From contig CALEZD010000050.1 in NCBI GenBank assembly GCA_937928385.1, positions 1 to 18,838 of the forward strand: a stretch of 18,838 nucleotides of DNA, given 5' to 3'. This document shows, piece after piece, positions 6,877 to 15,383 of this stretch (position 1 is the first letter of the stretch; each line of letters starts with the position of its first letter). The DNA comes from an uncultured Bacteroidota bacterium (GTDB lineage: Bacteria > Bacteroidota > Bacteroidia > Chitinophagales > Chitinophagaceae). Made by a program: the position numbers and the translations under genes. Under the pieces are notes generated by a model. That model made no database searches, was not told the DNA's origin, and was given only the letters and a program-made list of their open reading frames with translations.

Positions 6877-8880
6877 ATGGAAGATAATAAGTTCAACCCC
6901 GGGCAAGGACCGGGAAAAGATAACAAACCTCAGCGCAAGGGCCCTAAATTCAATATTTATTGGATATATGGTATTATGATATTGCTGCTGATAGGGCTGA
7001 ATTTCTTCAGCGGTAGCATGGGCGGCAGCGGAGAGCAAATGAGTTTCCAGGAATTCAGGCAAAAATACCTGGACAAAGGACAGGTAGAGAAGCTGGTGGT
7101 GGTCAACAAAAGTGAAGTAGAGGTATTCCTGAAAAAAGGAACGCAAACACCGAAAAGCCCTGATGGGAAAATGCCTTTTGCTACAGACAGTGATGCCCCC
7201 GTGGCCAAGTTCACTATAGGCAGTGTCGAGCAGTTTGAGGACAACCTGAAAGAAGCACAATCGGAACTGCCCGAAAATGAAAGGGTGCGGGTGGTATACG
7301 AAAACAGGGGTAGTTTCCTGAACGATATATTGGGGTCATTCCTCCTGCCGGTAATATTCCTGATTGCGATGTGGTTCTTCATCATGCGCAAGATGGGTGG
7401 TGGTGCCGGTGGCGGCGGTGGTGCCGGTGGCATCTTCAACATAGGCAAGTCAAAAGCCCAGTTGTTTGAGAAGGGCACACGTGTTAATATCACCTTTAAC
7501 GATGTAGCAGGGCTGGACGAGGCCAAGGTTGAAGTAATGGAAATTGTGGATTTCCTGAAAAACCCTAAGAAATATACTGCGCTGGGTGGTAAGATACCTA
7601 AAGGCGCTTTGCTGGTAGGCCCTCCGGGTACCGGTAAAACACTGTTGGCAAAAGCTGTAGCCGGCGAGGCCCAGGTGCCGTTCTTCTCTATGTCAGGTTC
7701 CGACTTCGTGGAGCTGTTTGTGGGTGTGGGTGCCAGCCGTGTGCGCGACCTGTTTAAACAGGCGCGGGAGAAAGCCCCCTGTATCGTGTTTATCGACGAG
7801 ATAGACGCTATAGGCCGTGCGCGTGGCAAGAATGTAGTAATGAGCAACGACGAGCGTGAGAATACATTGAACCAGTTGCTGGTAGAGATGGACGGTTTCA
7901 GCGGCGATACAGGCATCATAGTACTGGCCGCTACCAACAGGCCTGATGTACTGGATACAGCATTGCTTCGCCCGGGTCGTTTCGACCGCCAGATATCTAT
8001 CGATGTACCTGATGTAAAAGGCCGCGAAAAGATATTTGATGTACACCTGAAGCCCATCAAAAAATCGAAAAACCTGGATATACATAAGCTTGCAGTGCAA
8101 ACCCCCGGTTTCGCGGGTGCCGATATAGCCAATATATGTAACGAAGCCGCCCTGATAGCTGCCCGTAAAGGCAAGACAGAGGTGGATATGGACGACTTTA
8201 ACGATGCCATTGACCGTGTAATAGGCGGACTTGAGAAGAAGAATAAAATCATATTGCCCGAAGAGAAAAAGGTAATAGCCTACCACGAAGCAGGCCACGC
8301 AGTATCCGGCTGGTTCCTGGAGCATGCACACCCGTTAGTGAAGGTAACCATCGTACCACGTGGTGTGGCGGCATTGGGTTATGCGCAATACCTGCCAAAG
8401 GAAATGTACATACGCAATACCGACCACCTGATGGATGATATGTGTATGACACTGGGCGGACGTGCAGTAGAAGAAATCGTATTCGGTAAAATATCTACCG
8501 GCGCCCTTAGCGACTTGCAGCACGTAACGCGCATGGCGTACGCTATGGTGAGTATGTATGGTATGAACCCTGTATTGGGCAATATATCCTTCTACGATCC
8601 GCAGAACGATGGACAGTTTTCTAAACCATACTCTGAAGAAACAGGTAAAATAATAGACGAAGAGGTACGCAAACTCATAGACCAGGCGTACCAGAGAGTA
8701 AGGGCTTTGCTGACAGACAAGATAGATTCAGTAAAGGCAATAGCCGAAGAGCTGTTGAAAAAAGAAGTCTTGTTCAAAGACGATATGGAAAGGCTTATAG
8801 GCCAGCGTCCTTACGAAGATACGGCACCACCCGTGGATGACATACCTTCGGTAAGCGACTCACTGGTAAATAACTCATAA
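6877..8880 (+). CDS. ftsH: ATP-dependent zinc metalloprotease FtsH
   Basis: A 667-residue membrane-anchored AAA+ protease that pulls out and degrades membrane and some soluble proteins as a hexamer. There are two membrane segments (about 27-45 and 150-170) with a periplasmic domain between, and a glycine-rich linker (174-186). The AAA domain has Walker A GPPGTGKT (248-255), Walker B IVFIDE (303-308) and the second region of homology TNRPDVLDTALLRPGRFDR (353-371). The zinc site is HEAGH (470-474) with Asp546 as likely third ligand. Length is normal and no key residue is missing. It follows rsfS and is closed by a strong terminator, so cdsA, often next in this phylum, is not downstream. Confidence 0.97.
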   Translation: MEDNKFNPGQGPGKDNKPQRKGPKFNIYWIYGIMILLLIGLNFFSGSMGGSGEQMSFQEFRQKYLDKGQVEKLVVVNKSEVEVFLKKGTQTPKSPDGKMPFATDSDAPVAKFTIGSVEQFEDNLKEAQSELPENERVRVVYENRGSFLNDILGSFLLPVIFLIAMWFFIMRKMGGGAGGGGGAGGIFNIGKSKAQLFEKGTRVNITFNDVAGLDEAKVEVMEIVDFLKNPKKYTALGGKIPKGALLVGPPGTGKTLLAKAVAGEAQVPFFSMSGSDFVELFVGVGASRVRDLFKQAREKAPCIVFIDEIDAIGRARGKNVVMSNDERENTLNQLLVEMDGFSGDTGIIVLAATNRPDVLDTALLRPGRFDRQISIDVPDVKGREKIFDVHLKPIKKSKNLDIHKLAVQTPGFAGADIANICNEAALIAARKGKTEVDMDDFNDAIDRVIGGLEKKNKIILPEEKKVIAYHEAGHAVSGWFLEHAHPLVKVTIVPRGVAALGYAQYLPKEMYIRNTDHLMDDMCMTLGGRAVEEIVFGKISTGALSDLQHVTRMAYAMVSMYGMNPVLGNISFYDPQNDGQFSKPYSEETGKIIDEEVRKLIDQAYQRVRALLTDKIDSVKAIAEELLKKEVLFKDDMERLIGQRPYEDTAPPVDDIPSVSDSLVNNS

Positions 8881-8883
8881 ATA

Positions 8884-8915
8884 AAAACAGTCCCGGATAT
8901 CCGGGGCTGTTTTTA
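8884..8915 (+). terminator. Rho-independent terminator after ftsH
   Basis: AAAACAG then CCCGG, an ATAT loop, CCGGG and CTGTTTTT: a GC-rich stem flanked by A- and T-runs, starting 4 nt after the ftsH stop. The rest of the gap to 9008 is AT-rich. It holds only an imperfect -7-like TATAATTG at 8986-8993, 16 nt before the glycosyltransferase start. Confidence 0.85.
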
Positions 8916-9008
8916 TTTACTACAGGTTTTAGTTAGAACCACAATAAGAATCAGTTTGCCGGAATAAATAAAGCCATAAACTAGCTATAATTGCATAAAT
9001 AACAGTGC

Positions 9009-9893
9009 GTGGTATCAGTCATTATTATTAATTACAACACTTATGCAATCACTTGTGATTGTATCAGGACAGTGCGGGCTATGACCAAAGGTGTTGATTA
9101 TGAAATAATACTTGTAGACAATGCTTCAACAGCAGATAACCCGGATGACTTCCTGTTACAATTTCCGGATATAACATTAATAAAGAACCCCACAAATGGC
9201 GGCTTTGCGCAAGGCAATAACCTGGGCATCCACCATGCCAAAGGTGATACCATACTACTGTTAAACTCTGATACTGTTTTGCAGGTGGATTGCATTAGTG
9301 AGGCTGCGCATTTCTTAAAAGACGGACCCGGTGATATCAGCGTGCTGACCATACACCTGACCTATAGCGATGGTAAGTACCAGCATAATGCACGGGCTTT
9401 CCGCAGTGTAAGAAATGAACTGCTGGACCTGGCGAGGCCACTGCTAATGCTGATTCCTTATCGCAGGCGCGCCCAGTTGATGCTAAACCAATATTTCAAA
9501 GGAGATTTTAATACTTACTGCGATTGGGTATCGGGTGCCTTTTTTATGTTTAAGAAAGAGCTGCTGGATGAATTACCCGAAAACAAACTGGATGAGCGAT
9601 ACTTTATGTATGGCGAAGACCAGCTTTGGTGTTACCAGCTGAGCAAACCGGGGTACAGATGTTATTTTTTAGCCGATACCGGGATGATACATATAGCCAA
9701 TGCCAGTACCGAACCCGCAAAACAGTTGAAACTATTGAAAACAATAATCAGCCGCGAGTTGGACATAATGCGGTACAGGAAAGGCACATCATTATACTAT
9801 TACATCTTTGCTTTGATCTTTGTAACCAAAGAAAGGGCTCGCTATTATATTAAGGTTGCAGCCCAAAAATTATTCAACTACCGTATCAGGTGA
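9009..9893 (+). CDS. Family 2 glycosyltransferase, rhamnosyltransferase-like
   Basis: A 294-residue GT-A enzyme, probably transferring a nucleotide-activated sugar to a surface glycan at the cytoplasmic face of the membrane. The N-terminal VSVIIINYNT (2-11), EIILVDNAST (32-41), NGGFAQGNNLGI (63-74) and the DXD-like NSD (86-88) are those of the WbbL/RfbF-type GT2 group. Further on come WVSGAFFMFKKELL, DERYFMYGEDQLW (the ED catalytic region) and the closing H of MIHIANAST. The start is GTG: an in-frame TAA at 9000-9002 lies just upstream, and the GT2 motif begins immediately after. Donor and acceptor cannot be told. It converges on the GT-C gene with 107 nt between. Confidence 0.88.
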   Translation: MVSVIIINYNTYAITCDCIRTVRAMTKGVDYEIILVDNASTADNPDDFLLQFPDITLIKNPTNGGFAQGNNLGIHHAKGDTILLLNSDTVLQVDCISEAAHFLKDGPGDISVLTIHLTYSDGKYQHNARAFRSVRNELLDLARPLLMLIPYRRRAQLMLNQYFKGDFNTYCDWVSGAFFMFKKELLDELPENKLDERYFMYGEDQLWCYQLSKPGYRCYFLADTGMIHIANASTEPAKQLKLLKTIISRELDIMRYRKGTSLYYYIFALIFVTKERARYYIKVAAQKLFNYRIR

Positions 9894-10000
9894 GCTTAAC
9901 ATTCAGTAAAGAACTATTATTCCTTCCCGGGTGAATAGTATATTTAAAATAGATTAGGCCTCAGAGTCATGTTGACAAATACAAACCGGTATCTGCGGGT

Positions 10001-11467
10001 TTAATTTATCTGCAATATGCGGTAATGACCGGTATTTTCATGTATCTGATGATAATTTGTGTTCACAAACTTATTCCAATAGTCTTGTAGTTCTTGTCTC
10101 GCTATCGGCTTATAGCTTGAAAAATCAATAATGTACTTACAGCGGTTTTTTTGCAGGGTTTCAACTATTCCATAAAAAATGCTATTATCCTTATCAAACT
10201 TGGCATTGTCGTAAAAATGAAAGTATGCGAGCTTAGACATAGACGCGCTGTTGAGGTCAGTATTCAGCGCCAGGTATGCCGGATTATTAAAAACAAATAA
10301 TTGTCCGTCTTTGCCTTTTATGTCTTTTACAACGTCATAACACTCACTCCTTTGCGAATAATAAGACCAGTATTGGTGGTTAGCTATGGCCTTATACCTG
10401 AGTATAAGCACCATAGGCAATATGAACAAAAAGAAAGCTGCAGTTGCAACAATACGGCGATAATCAGGCGCTATTTTATCTTCAAAATGCGTCAGGGCAA
10501 ATAAAGTAGTATAACAGAAATAGGGGATAAAACTTAAGTAATAATGTCCGAAGTGGTACCCCAGGCTGGAAGCACCTAACTGAACCAACATGGCCATAAA
10601 AAAGACTATATACTCTACAATGTTTTTATTCTTTTTGGCAAATAAAATGTACAATATGGCAAATAATGTAAAATTAGGAAAGACATAATAGTAAATCATC
10701 CAGGTATCGCTGAAGGACTGGTAAAAAGATGGCGGTACATAAAAGTTAGTATTAAACAGAAATGCCTGTTCTATAAACGCATTGAAAGCCCCATGTAAAT
10801 AAAAATAACCGGCTATCAGTGCACAAATACCTACTGAACCAACTGTGAATGATAATCCATGACTGAATATCTCACTGATTGTTTTAAACCTGTTCCCTTC
10901 CCTGTTCCATAAAATGAAATAGCCGGCCACTAATGTGATAGCGAGAATCTCATTCTGCTGTGTAAAGAAAATCAGCCCGTACAGTAAGCCGATAACAAGA
11001 AACCTCAGCCATTGAATATTAATCCTGAGAAATATTATCAGCGTTGCAAAAGTCTGTGTATACTCCCTGGTTAACCCACCTCCTTCGTACAAAGGCTCGT
11101 ACCTGCTCAGGAATATATAAATAAGCGGGATGACCAATATAAAAGAATAGGTAGTAAACCTACCGCGTGCATAGCGGAACACTACAAGACTGGTAATATA
11201 GGTAAGTACGTTTGATACTATCCAAAAACCCCATGGGCCAAAAAGATGAGCCAGGGCCGATATGAAATAGATGACCGGGGGTTTGTGATCAAAAATATCC
11301 CTGTATGGCAAATAACCTTTGGTGACAAGCATGCCTGCGTAACGGAATATTTCCCTGTCGTAGCCAAATGGCTGAAACAATGGCGAAAAAGGCAGGCTAA
11401 CAACTATAAGTGCAAAAAACAGGATATAAGGTATTCTGTTTATTTTTTGGGCAGAGGAATCAAGCAT
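10001..11467 (-). CDS. Multi-pass GT-C membrane glycosyltransferase (GT39/ArnT/PMT_2-like)
   Basis: A 488-residue integral membrane protein with around ten hydrophobic segments and a soluble C-terminal part of about 110 residues. Early in the protein, GYDREIFRYAGMLVTKG followed by YRDIFDHKPPVIYF (55-68) is the pattern of lipid-linked-sugar GT-C enzymes, with Asp37/Glu39 in the first extracytoplasmic loop as likely catalytic acids. It probably moves a sugar from an undecaprenyl carrier to a lipid, glycan or protein; the substrate is unknown. The frame is open upstream to 11548, but that extension is translated ssrA 3' sequence (GRGFESRRL), so the ATG at 11467 is the real start. The gene is visibly AT-richer than dxr, rseP or ftsH. 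It starts 46 nt downstream of ssrA on the same strand. Confidence 0.8.
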   Translation of the reverse strand: MLDSSAQKINRIPYILFFALIVVSLPFSPLFQPFGYDREIFRYAGMLVTKGYLPYRDIFDHKPPVIYFISALAHLFGPWGFWIVSNVLTYITSLVVFRYARGRFTTYSFILVIPLIYIFLSRYEPLYEGGGLTREYTQTFATLIIFLRINIQWLRFLVIGLLYGLIFFTQQNEILAITLVAGYFILWNREGNRFKTISEIFSHGLSFTVGSVGICALIAGYFYLHGAFNAFIEQAFLFNTNFYVPPSFYQSFSDTWMIYYYVFPNFTLFAILYILFAKKNKNIVEYIVFFMAMLVQLGASSLGYHFGHYYLSFIPYFCYTTLFALTHFEDKIAPDYRRIVATAAFFLFILPMVLILRYKAIANHQYWSYYSQRSECYDVVKDIKGKDGQLFVFNNPAYLALNTDLNSASMSKLAYFHFYDNAKFDKDNSIFYGIVETLQKNRCKYIIDFSSYKPIARQELQDYWNKFVNTNYHQIHENTGHYRILQIN

Positions 11468-11513
11468 GCACAAAAATATATACTTATACCTGAAATTGAA
11501 AAAAATCAATAAG

Positions 11514-11880
11514 TGGAGCCGGCGGGATTCGAACCCGCGTCCAAACATATGCCTGATAAGCGTTCTACATGTTTATTCCGGAATTGATTTTCGTATAGCC
11601 ATAGGAACCGGACGAACCAGGACTATCTTATCTGCTTTAGTTTCATTACCCGCACACAGCTACAGGCAACTATCCTGTTGAAGGATGAGTTAGGCGGCAG
11701 GAGCGTCAACAGGCAAAAGCCCGTCTGCGGCCAAAATGGTTACGCTAATCTCTGATTAGGCAGCCATGGCGTAATTGTTTTCGCCATTTAAAAGTTTGAA
11801 TATTCAGATTTACGTGCTAATTACACAACGCACGACATGCTTACTTAACCTGCCCTATGCTGTCAAAACCAGTCGGCCCC
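11514..11880 (-). ncRNA. ssrA: Transfer-messenger RNA (tmRNA)
   Basis: A 367-nt single-chain tmRNA that rescues stalled ribosomes and tags the unfinished protein. The 5' end GGGGCCGACTGG (minus strand, from 11880) pairs with the 3' end CGGCTCC. This makes a seven-pair acceptor stem with one G:U, followed by a single A discriminator at 11514. The T arm GCGGGTTCGAATCCCGC is intact. CCA is not encoded (the next bases are CTT), so it must be added enzymatically. The tag reading frame lies in the middle. Coordinates are set by the acceptor stem; the primary transcript probably starts about 23 nt earlier and is trimmed by RNase P. Confidence 0.95.
11756..11785 (-). other. tmRNA proteolysis-tag reading frame
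   Basis: Inside ssrA the minus strand reads GGC GAA AAC AAT TAC GCC ATG GCT GCC TAA, encoding GENNYAMAA. GEnnYA.AA is the Bacteroidota type of tag. The C-terminal MAA stands where many species have LAA, the ClpX recognition end. Confidence 0.9.
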
Positions 11881-11908
11881 GGTAAGTTTTTTTTCAAAGA
11901 ACTACATG

Positions 11909-11917
11909 CAAAGGTAC
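11909..11917 (-). promoter_or_regulatory. Bacteroidota -7 element for ssrA
   Basis: Minus-strand TACCTTTGC, an exact TAnnTTTG match, about 29 nt upstream of the mature tmRNA 5' end. It is the same nine bases as at feoA. It implies a leader of roughly 23 nt, removed by RNase P. No clear TTG -33 box is seen. No terminator is visible between rseP and this element, so read-through from rseP is possible. Confidence 0.65.
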
Positions 11918-11955
11918 GAAATATCAGTTGCAGAAAATTGTTAAATACTTATAGC

Positions 11956-13332
11956 TTAGTTCTGGAACAGGCGGAAGATATCTAATCCATTGGCGTATAG
12001 CATCAGCCCTAACAACAATACCAAGCCTACCGTGGTAGCGGTTTCCATTACCTTGTCGCTAACCTTCCTGCCCGATATCAGCTCAAATATCAGGAAGATG
12101 ACGTAGCCACCATCCAGGCCCGGTATGGGCAACAGGTTCATAACTGCCAGTATGATAGATACAAATGCCGTCAGCATCAGGAAGCTCTGCCAGTCAAACA
12201 CGGGGTCGAAGAGTTTGCCGAATGTTACCAGTCCACCCAGGCTTTCATTCACCTTTACTTCAGGCGAAGTAAACAGCAATTTCAATTGGCTCCAGTAGTT
12301 GCCTACCTGCTCGAAAGTGAAGGTGAAGCCCTTGCCTATCGCCTCGAAGATGCCATACTTAATAACTTTAGTTTCGAAAAAGCGGGTAACATGCGGCTGA
12401 AAGCCGAGTATTTTGGTATCGGGTATGTTGCCCGAAAGCACTACAGGCTCGTTGTTGCGCACCACAGTTATTTCAACCGCCTGGCCTGCATGGCTCCTTT
12501 TCCGGTCTTCAAATTCGTCGAAGAACTGAACAGGCTGGCCGTTGAAGGCAATAATACTGTCACCGGCTTTAAAGCCCATCTTCTCAGCTTCGCTTTTTTC
12601 ACTCACCTTTTCTACCACCACAGGCATACGGGGGGTAATAAAGCTTTGCTTCTGCTTCTTAATGATTTTTGTTATAGTGCCCGATGGTATTTCCACATTT
12701 ATCGGCTGTCCATCGCGCAATACCTGTATGCTTTTCTCCTCGGCAAAGATGATTTCATAAGGTATCCTGTTGAAACGGTCTACTTTTTTGCCTGACACAG
12801 ATGTAATCATATCCCCGTCGCGGAGGCCTATGCTTTCAGCCACACTATCTGCTGCTATGCCATATTTGGCATTTTCTGTAGGCAGGTACTCTTCGCCCCA
12901 TACACCAAATATGAAGGCGTAGATGGCCATGGCTGTCAGCACGTTCATAATGATACCCCCCAGCATGATGAACAGTCGCTGATAGGCCTTCTTAGAGCGG
13001 TACTCCCAGGGCTGCGGTGGCTGCTTCATAGCATCTTTGTCCATACTTTCATCCACCATACCGGCTATTTTCACATAGCCTCCCAGCGGAAACCAACCCA
13101 AACCATATTCAGTATCTCCCTTTTTCTTTTTGAACAAAGCAAAGTTGAGCAGGTTGGGAAACGGGAACAGGAAGTCGAAAAACAAGTAAAACTTCTCTAC
13201 CCTGGTTTTGAACAAACGGGCGAAAAAGAAGTGCCCGAATTCGTGCAGTAATATCAACAGGGAAAGGGCCGCCAGCAATTGCAGCGCCTGTGTAGCGCCG
13301 CCTGACAATAGTAGTACTGTATTCAGTTGCAT
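11956..13332 (-). CDS. rseP: Site-2 protease RseP (M50 intramembrane zinc metalloprotease)
   Basis: A 458-residue inner-membrane protease that cuts transmembrane anti-sigma factors and leftover signal peptides. The zinc site is HEFGH at 30-34 in the first membrane segment, with the second active-site motif NLLPIPGLDGG at 399-409 (Asp407 as third ligand). Between them are the GYVKIAGMVDE strand, a membrane segment near 118-143 and two PDZ domains (about 150-215 and 235-300). The C-terminal membrane segment lies near 435-455. The region after the first membrane segment (FFDFLFPFPNLLNFALFKKKKG) is a short insert of the kind seen in Bacteroidota homologues. It follows dxr by 19 nt, the common dxr-rseP pair. 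No anti-sigma factor is present in the window. Confidence 0.95.
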   Translation of the reverse strand: MQLNTVLLLSGGATQALQLLAALSLLILLHEFGHFFFARLFKTRVEKFYLFFDFLFPFPNLLNFALFKKKKGDTEYGLGWFPLGGYVKIAGMVDESMDKDAMKQPPQPWEYRSKKAYQRLFIMLGGIIMNVLTAMAIYAFIFGVWGEEYLPTENAKYGIAADSVAESIGLRDGDMITSVSGKKVDRFNRIPYEIIFAEEKSIQVLRDGQPINVEIPSGTITKIIKKQKQSFITPRMPVVVEKVSEKSEAEKMGFKAGDSIIAFNGQPVQFFDEFEDRKRSHAGQAVEITVVRNNEPVVLSGNIPDTKILGFQPHVTRFFETKVIKYGIFEAIGKGFTFTFEQVGNYWSQLKLLFTSPEVKVNESLGGLVTFGKLFDPVFDWQSFLMLTAFVSIILAVMNLLPIPGLDGGYVIFLIFELISGRKVSDKVMETATTVGLVLLLGLMLYANGLDIFRLFQN

Positions 13333-13351
13333 GTTCTAATTAAGTTATTTA

Positions 13352-14518
13352 TTATGAAGCCAGTTGGCTTTTCTTTACCATATCGGCAGCATGTACCCTG
13401 GCGTCACTATCGCATTGCTCATACTCTTCCAGCGTAGGGTGCTCTATGAAATCAATCTTAGCGATGGTTGCTTCAATAATATCGCTCATTTCTATAAAAC
13501 TCACCCTGTTATTCAAAAAAGCCTGAACTGCCACTTCGTTAGCTGCATTCATTACGCAAGGTACATTTCCGCCCTTATACATGGCATCTTTTGCGATTGC
13601 AAGATTACGGAAAGTTTTATAATCAGGCTCTTCAAATGTGAGTTTGCTGTATTCTTTGAAGTTCAGGCGCTTGAAATCGTTGCCGAGCCGCCGGGGGAAA
13701 CCCAAGGCATATTGTATAGGCAACTTCATATCGGGCAGGCCCAGTTGGGCTTTTACAGAGCTGTCTTTAAATTGCACAAAGGAATGGATGACCGACTGGG
13801 GATGGATGACTACCTCCACCTGGTCGTTGGCCAGGCCAAACAGCCACTTGGCTTCAATCATTTCCAGCCCCTTGTTCATTAGCGTAGCGCTGTCTATGGT
13901 TATTTTAGCGCCCATAGTCCAGTTGGGGTGCTGCAGGGCGTGGCTGGCTTTGACATTCACCAGGTAATTAGGCTTACGGCCTATAAAAGGGCCGCCCGAT
14001 GCTGTTAATATCACTTTTTCCACTGCACTGAAATCTTCGCCCACCAGGCACTGGAATATAGCTGAGTGCTCACTGTCTACCGGTATAATGGGCACATTCT
14101 TTTCGGCAGCCCTGTGCATCACCAGCTCGCCCGCCACTACCAGTGTCTCTTTATTGGCCAGGGCAATTGTCTTGCCGGCTTCGATAGCCGCCAGTGTAGA
14201 TGACAATCCCGCAAAGCCCACAATAGCCGCTAATACCATATCCACTGTATCCCACTGCACCACGTCTTCCAGGGCTTTCCTGCCGGAGAATACTTTTACG
14301 GGGTACAGGTTGAGGGCTTCTTTTACTACCGGGTATTTGGCTTCGTCTGTTATCACTACGGCATTGGGCCGAAATTGCTTTGCCTGCTCTATTACCAGCT
14401 CAGCGTTGCTGTGTGCGCTCAATACCTCCACCTCAAATAATTCGGGGTGCGCAGCTACAACTTCCAGAGCCTGTGTGCCTATGGAACCCGTGCTACCCAG
14501 AATCGCCAGTCTTTTCAT
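13352..14518 (-). CDS. dxr: 1-deoxy-D-xylulose 5-phosphate reductoisomerase
   Basis: A 388-residue cytoplasmic enzyme that converts DXP to MEP with NADPH, the first committed step of the non-mevalonate isoprenoid pathway. Visible are the NADPH loop GSTGSIG (8-14), ALANKE (119-124), the metal-binding DSEHSA (148-153; Asp148, Glu150), ASGGPF (173-178), MNKGLEMIEA (214-223, with Glu219 the third metal ligand) and MNAANEVAVQAF (323-334). Length is normal for the family and the C-terminal helical domain is complete. It leads an operon with rseP and has a good consensus promoter. The ATG at 14518 places the Rossmann fold directly at the N-terminus. Confidence 0.97.
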   Translation of the reverse strand: MKRLAILGSTGSIGTQALEVVAAHPELFEVEVLSAHSNAELVIEQAKQFRPNAVVITDEAKYPVVKEALNLYPVKVFSGRKALEDVVQWDTVDMVLAAIVGFAGLSSTLAAIEAGKTIALANKETLVVAGELVMHRAAEKNVPIIPVDSEHSAIFQCLVGEDFSAVEKVILTASGGPFIGRKPNYLVNVKASHALQHPNWTMGAKITIDSATLMNKGLEMIEAKWLFGLANDQVEVVIHPQSVIHSFVQFKDSSVKAQLGLPDMKLPIQYALGFPRRLGNDFKRLNFKEYSKLTFEEPDYKTFRNLAIAKDAMYKGGNVPCVMNAANEVAVQAFLNNRVSFIEMSDIIEATIAKIDFIEHPTLEEYEQCDSDARVHAADMVKKSQLAS

Positions 14519-14555
14519 ACAATACCTCTATTGAAAACGATAGTTTAGAAGATGT

Positions 14556-14587
14556 CAAAACTAAGCCTGTTGCCTGTTATTTCACAA
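14556..14587 (-). promoter_or_regulatory. Promoter for dxr-rseP
   Basis: On the minus strand TTG (14585-14587), 21 nt, then TAGTTTTG (14556-14563): a full match to the Bacteroidota TTG/TAnnTTTG promoter with permitted spacing. The start of transcription would be near 14549, giving a leader of about 30 nt. Confidence 0.65.
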
Positions 14588-14700
14588 CAATGCATGGTTT
14601 TTCTCAAAACCTTAACGAAATATACACCATACGCTGTAAGGTGTGATTGGCCTGAATGATAAGAGATAATGTAAATACTTTCTATAGGCTTTTTCAATTA

Positions 14701-14952
14701 TTAATTTCTGAATACGGTAAACTCAAAAGGACGCCCGCTGCTGACCTGTTTCTTCTGCGGTCGGTGCGGGGCAGCATGGTCTTCTACTTTGCTGTGGTAA
14801 ACATCCAGTAGTTCAGTAACACTTTCCACGTGTGTTTCGTTATCCACTTTACTGACTAAGGACATCAAACAATCCACATTGCTGTCGAAGTTTTGTTGCC
14901 AGCTTTCTGCCACTTTTGTAGTTACCAGCAATTCGCGTATAGTATGCTTCAT
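14701..14952 (-). CDS. Hypothetical 83-residue protein
   Basis: I do not recognise this protein. It is a small, hydrophilic protein without signal peptide or membrane segment. Residues 1-60 look helical (IRELLVTTKVAESW, CLMSLVSKVDNE, SVTELLDVYHSKVED). They are followed by a basic, proline-containing stretch (APHRPQKKQ) and a short hydrophobic end (FEFTVF). It has one Cys and four His. The frame runs from an ATG at 14952 to a TAA at 14701 with no overlapping rival. It sits alone between dxr (182 nt away, same strand) and a 465-nt gap; no convincing promoter was found. It may be a small lineage-specific gene or a chance frame. Confidence 0.5.
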   Translation of the reverse strand: MKHTIRELLVTTKVAESWQQNFDSNVDCLMSLVSKVDNETHVESVTELLDVYHSKVEDHAAPHRPQKKQVSSGRPFEFTVFRN

Positions 14953-15383
14953 CTGGTATTACATTTAGTTAAACAATACCTGAATATAAGTATATTTTTC
15001 ACCAGAAGGAATAGCAAAAAACCATATATGCAAGCCATTTTTACAACCTGTTGATTTACATATCAATTCATATATAAAACGACTAAGTTATCGTTTAGTG
15101 AATGCTACAGCAGTTGTAAAATTGGCGCATGGCGGGGCAGGTTTCCCAAAAAGGATGCCTGAATTTATGTTTTACAACGGCCTCGTTGACCTCAACTGAT
15201 AGCTATTGAGAACTTTTCAAAAAAATGTGTTTTGTTCCATTTTGATGCCGGATTTTGCAATATTGTTTTGTGAGTTGTCGCGAAACCTGTTTATAGAATG
15301 ACTAACCTTCCGCCTGTACTAATTTCAAAGAGCTATTACCTGACTATAAAATTACGCAAAAAAAATGTATTTTAAAAATCAAA
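14953..15383. other. Long AT-rich intergenic region without a gene
   Basis: I find no coding region here above about 15 codons, no tRNA and no strong hairpin. It is rich in A/T with several homopolymer runs. Small inverted repeats such as ACTAA/TTAGT (15082-15099) are weak. It separates the minus-strand 83-residue gene from the plus-strand dehydrogenase and must hold the regulatory region of at least one of them. Confidence 0.6.

Noticed and set aside
6957..8252. 431-codon minus-strand open frame
   Set aside because: It is antisense to ftsH, whose motifs are complete. The frame has a Ser/Pro-rich composition typical of a shadow of a coding strand.
9913..9939. ACTATT/AATAGT hairpin between the convergent glycosyltransferase genes
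   Set aside because: The stem is six AT-rich pairs with a 15-nt loop and no T-run; not convincing as a terminator.
11468..11548. N-terminal extension of the GT-C membrane protein (FGRGFESRRL...)
   Set aside because: It is a translation of the ssrA 3' end; the T-arm/acceptor sequence explains it. The true start is the ATG at 11467.
11466..11681. Plus-strand frame containing SRRDSNPRP
   Set aside because: This peptide is what the complement of a tRNA-like 3' end encodes; it lies over ssrA and is not a gene.
12286..12795. 169-codon plus-strand frame within rseP
   Set aside because: It is antisense to the PDZ region of rseP with no recognisable domain.
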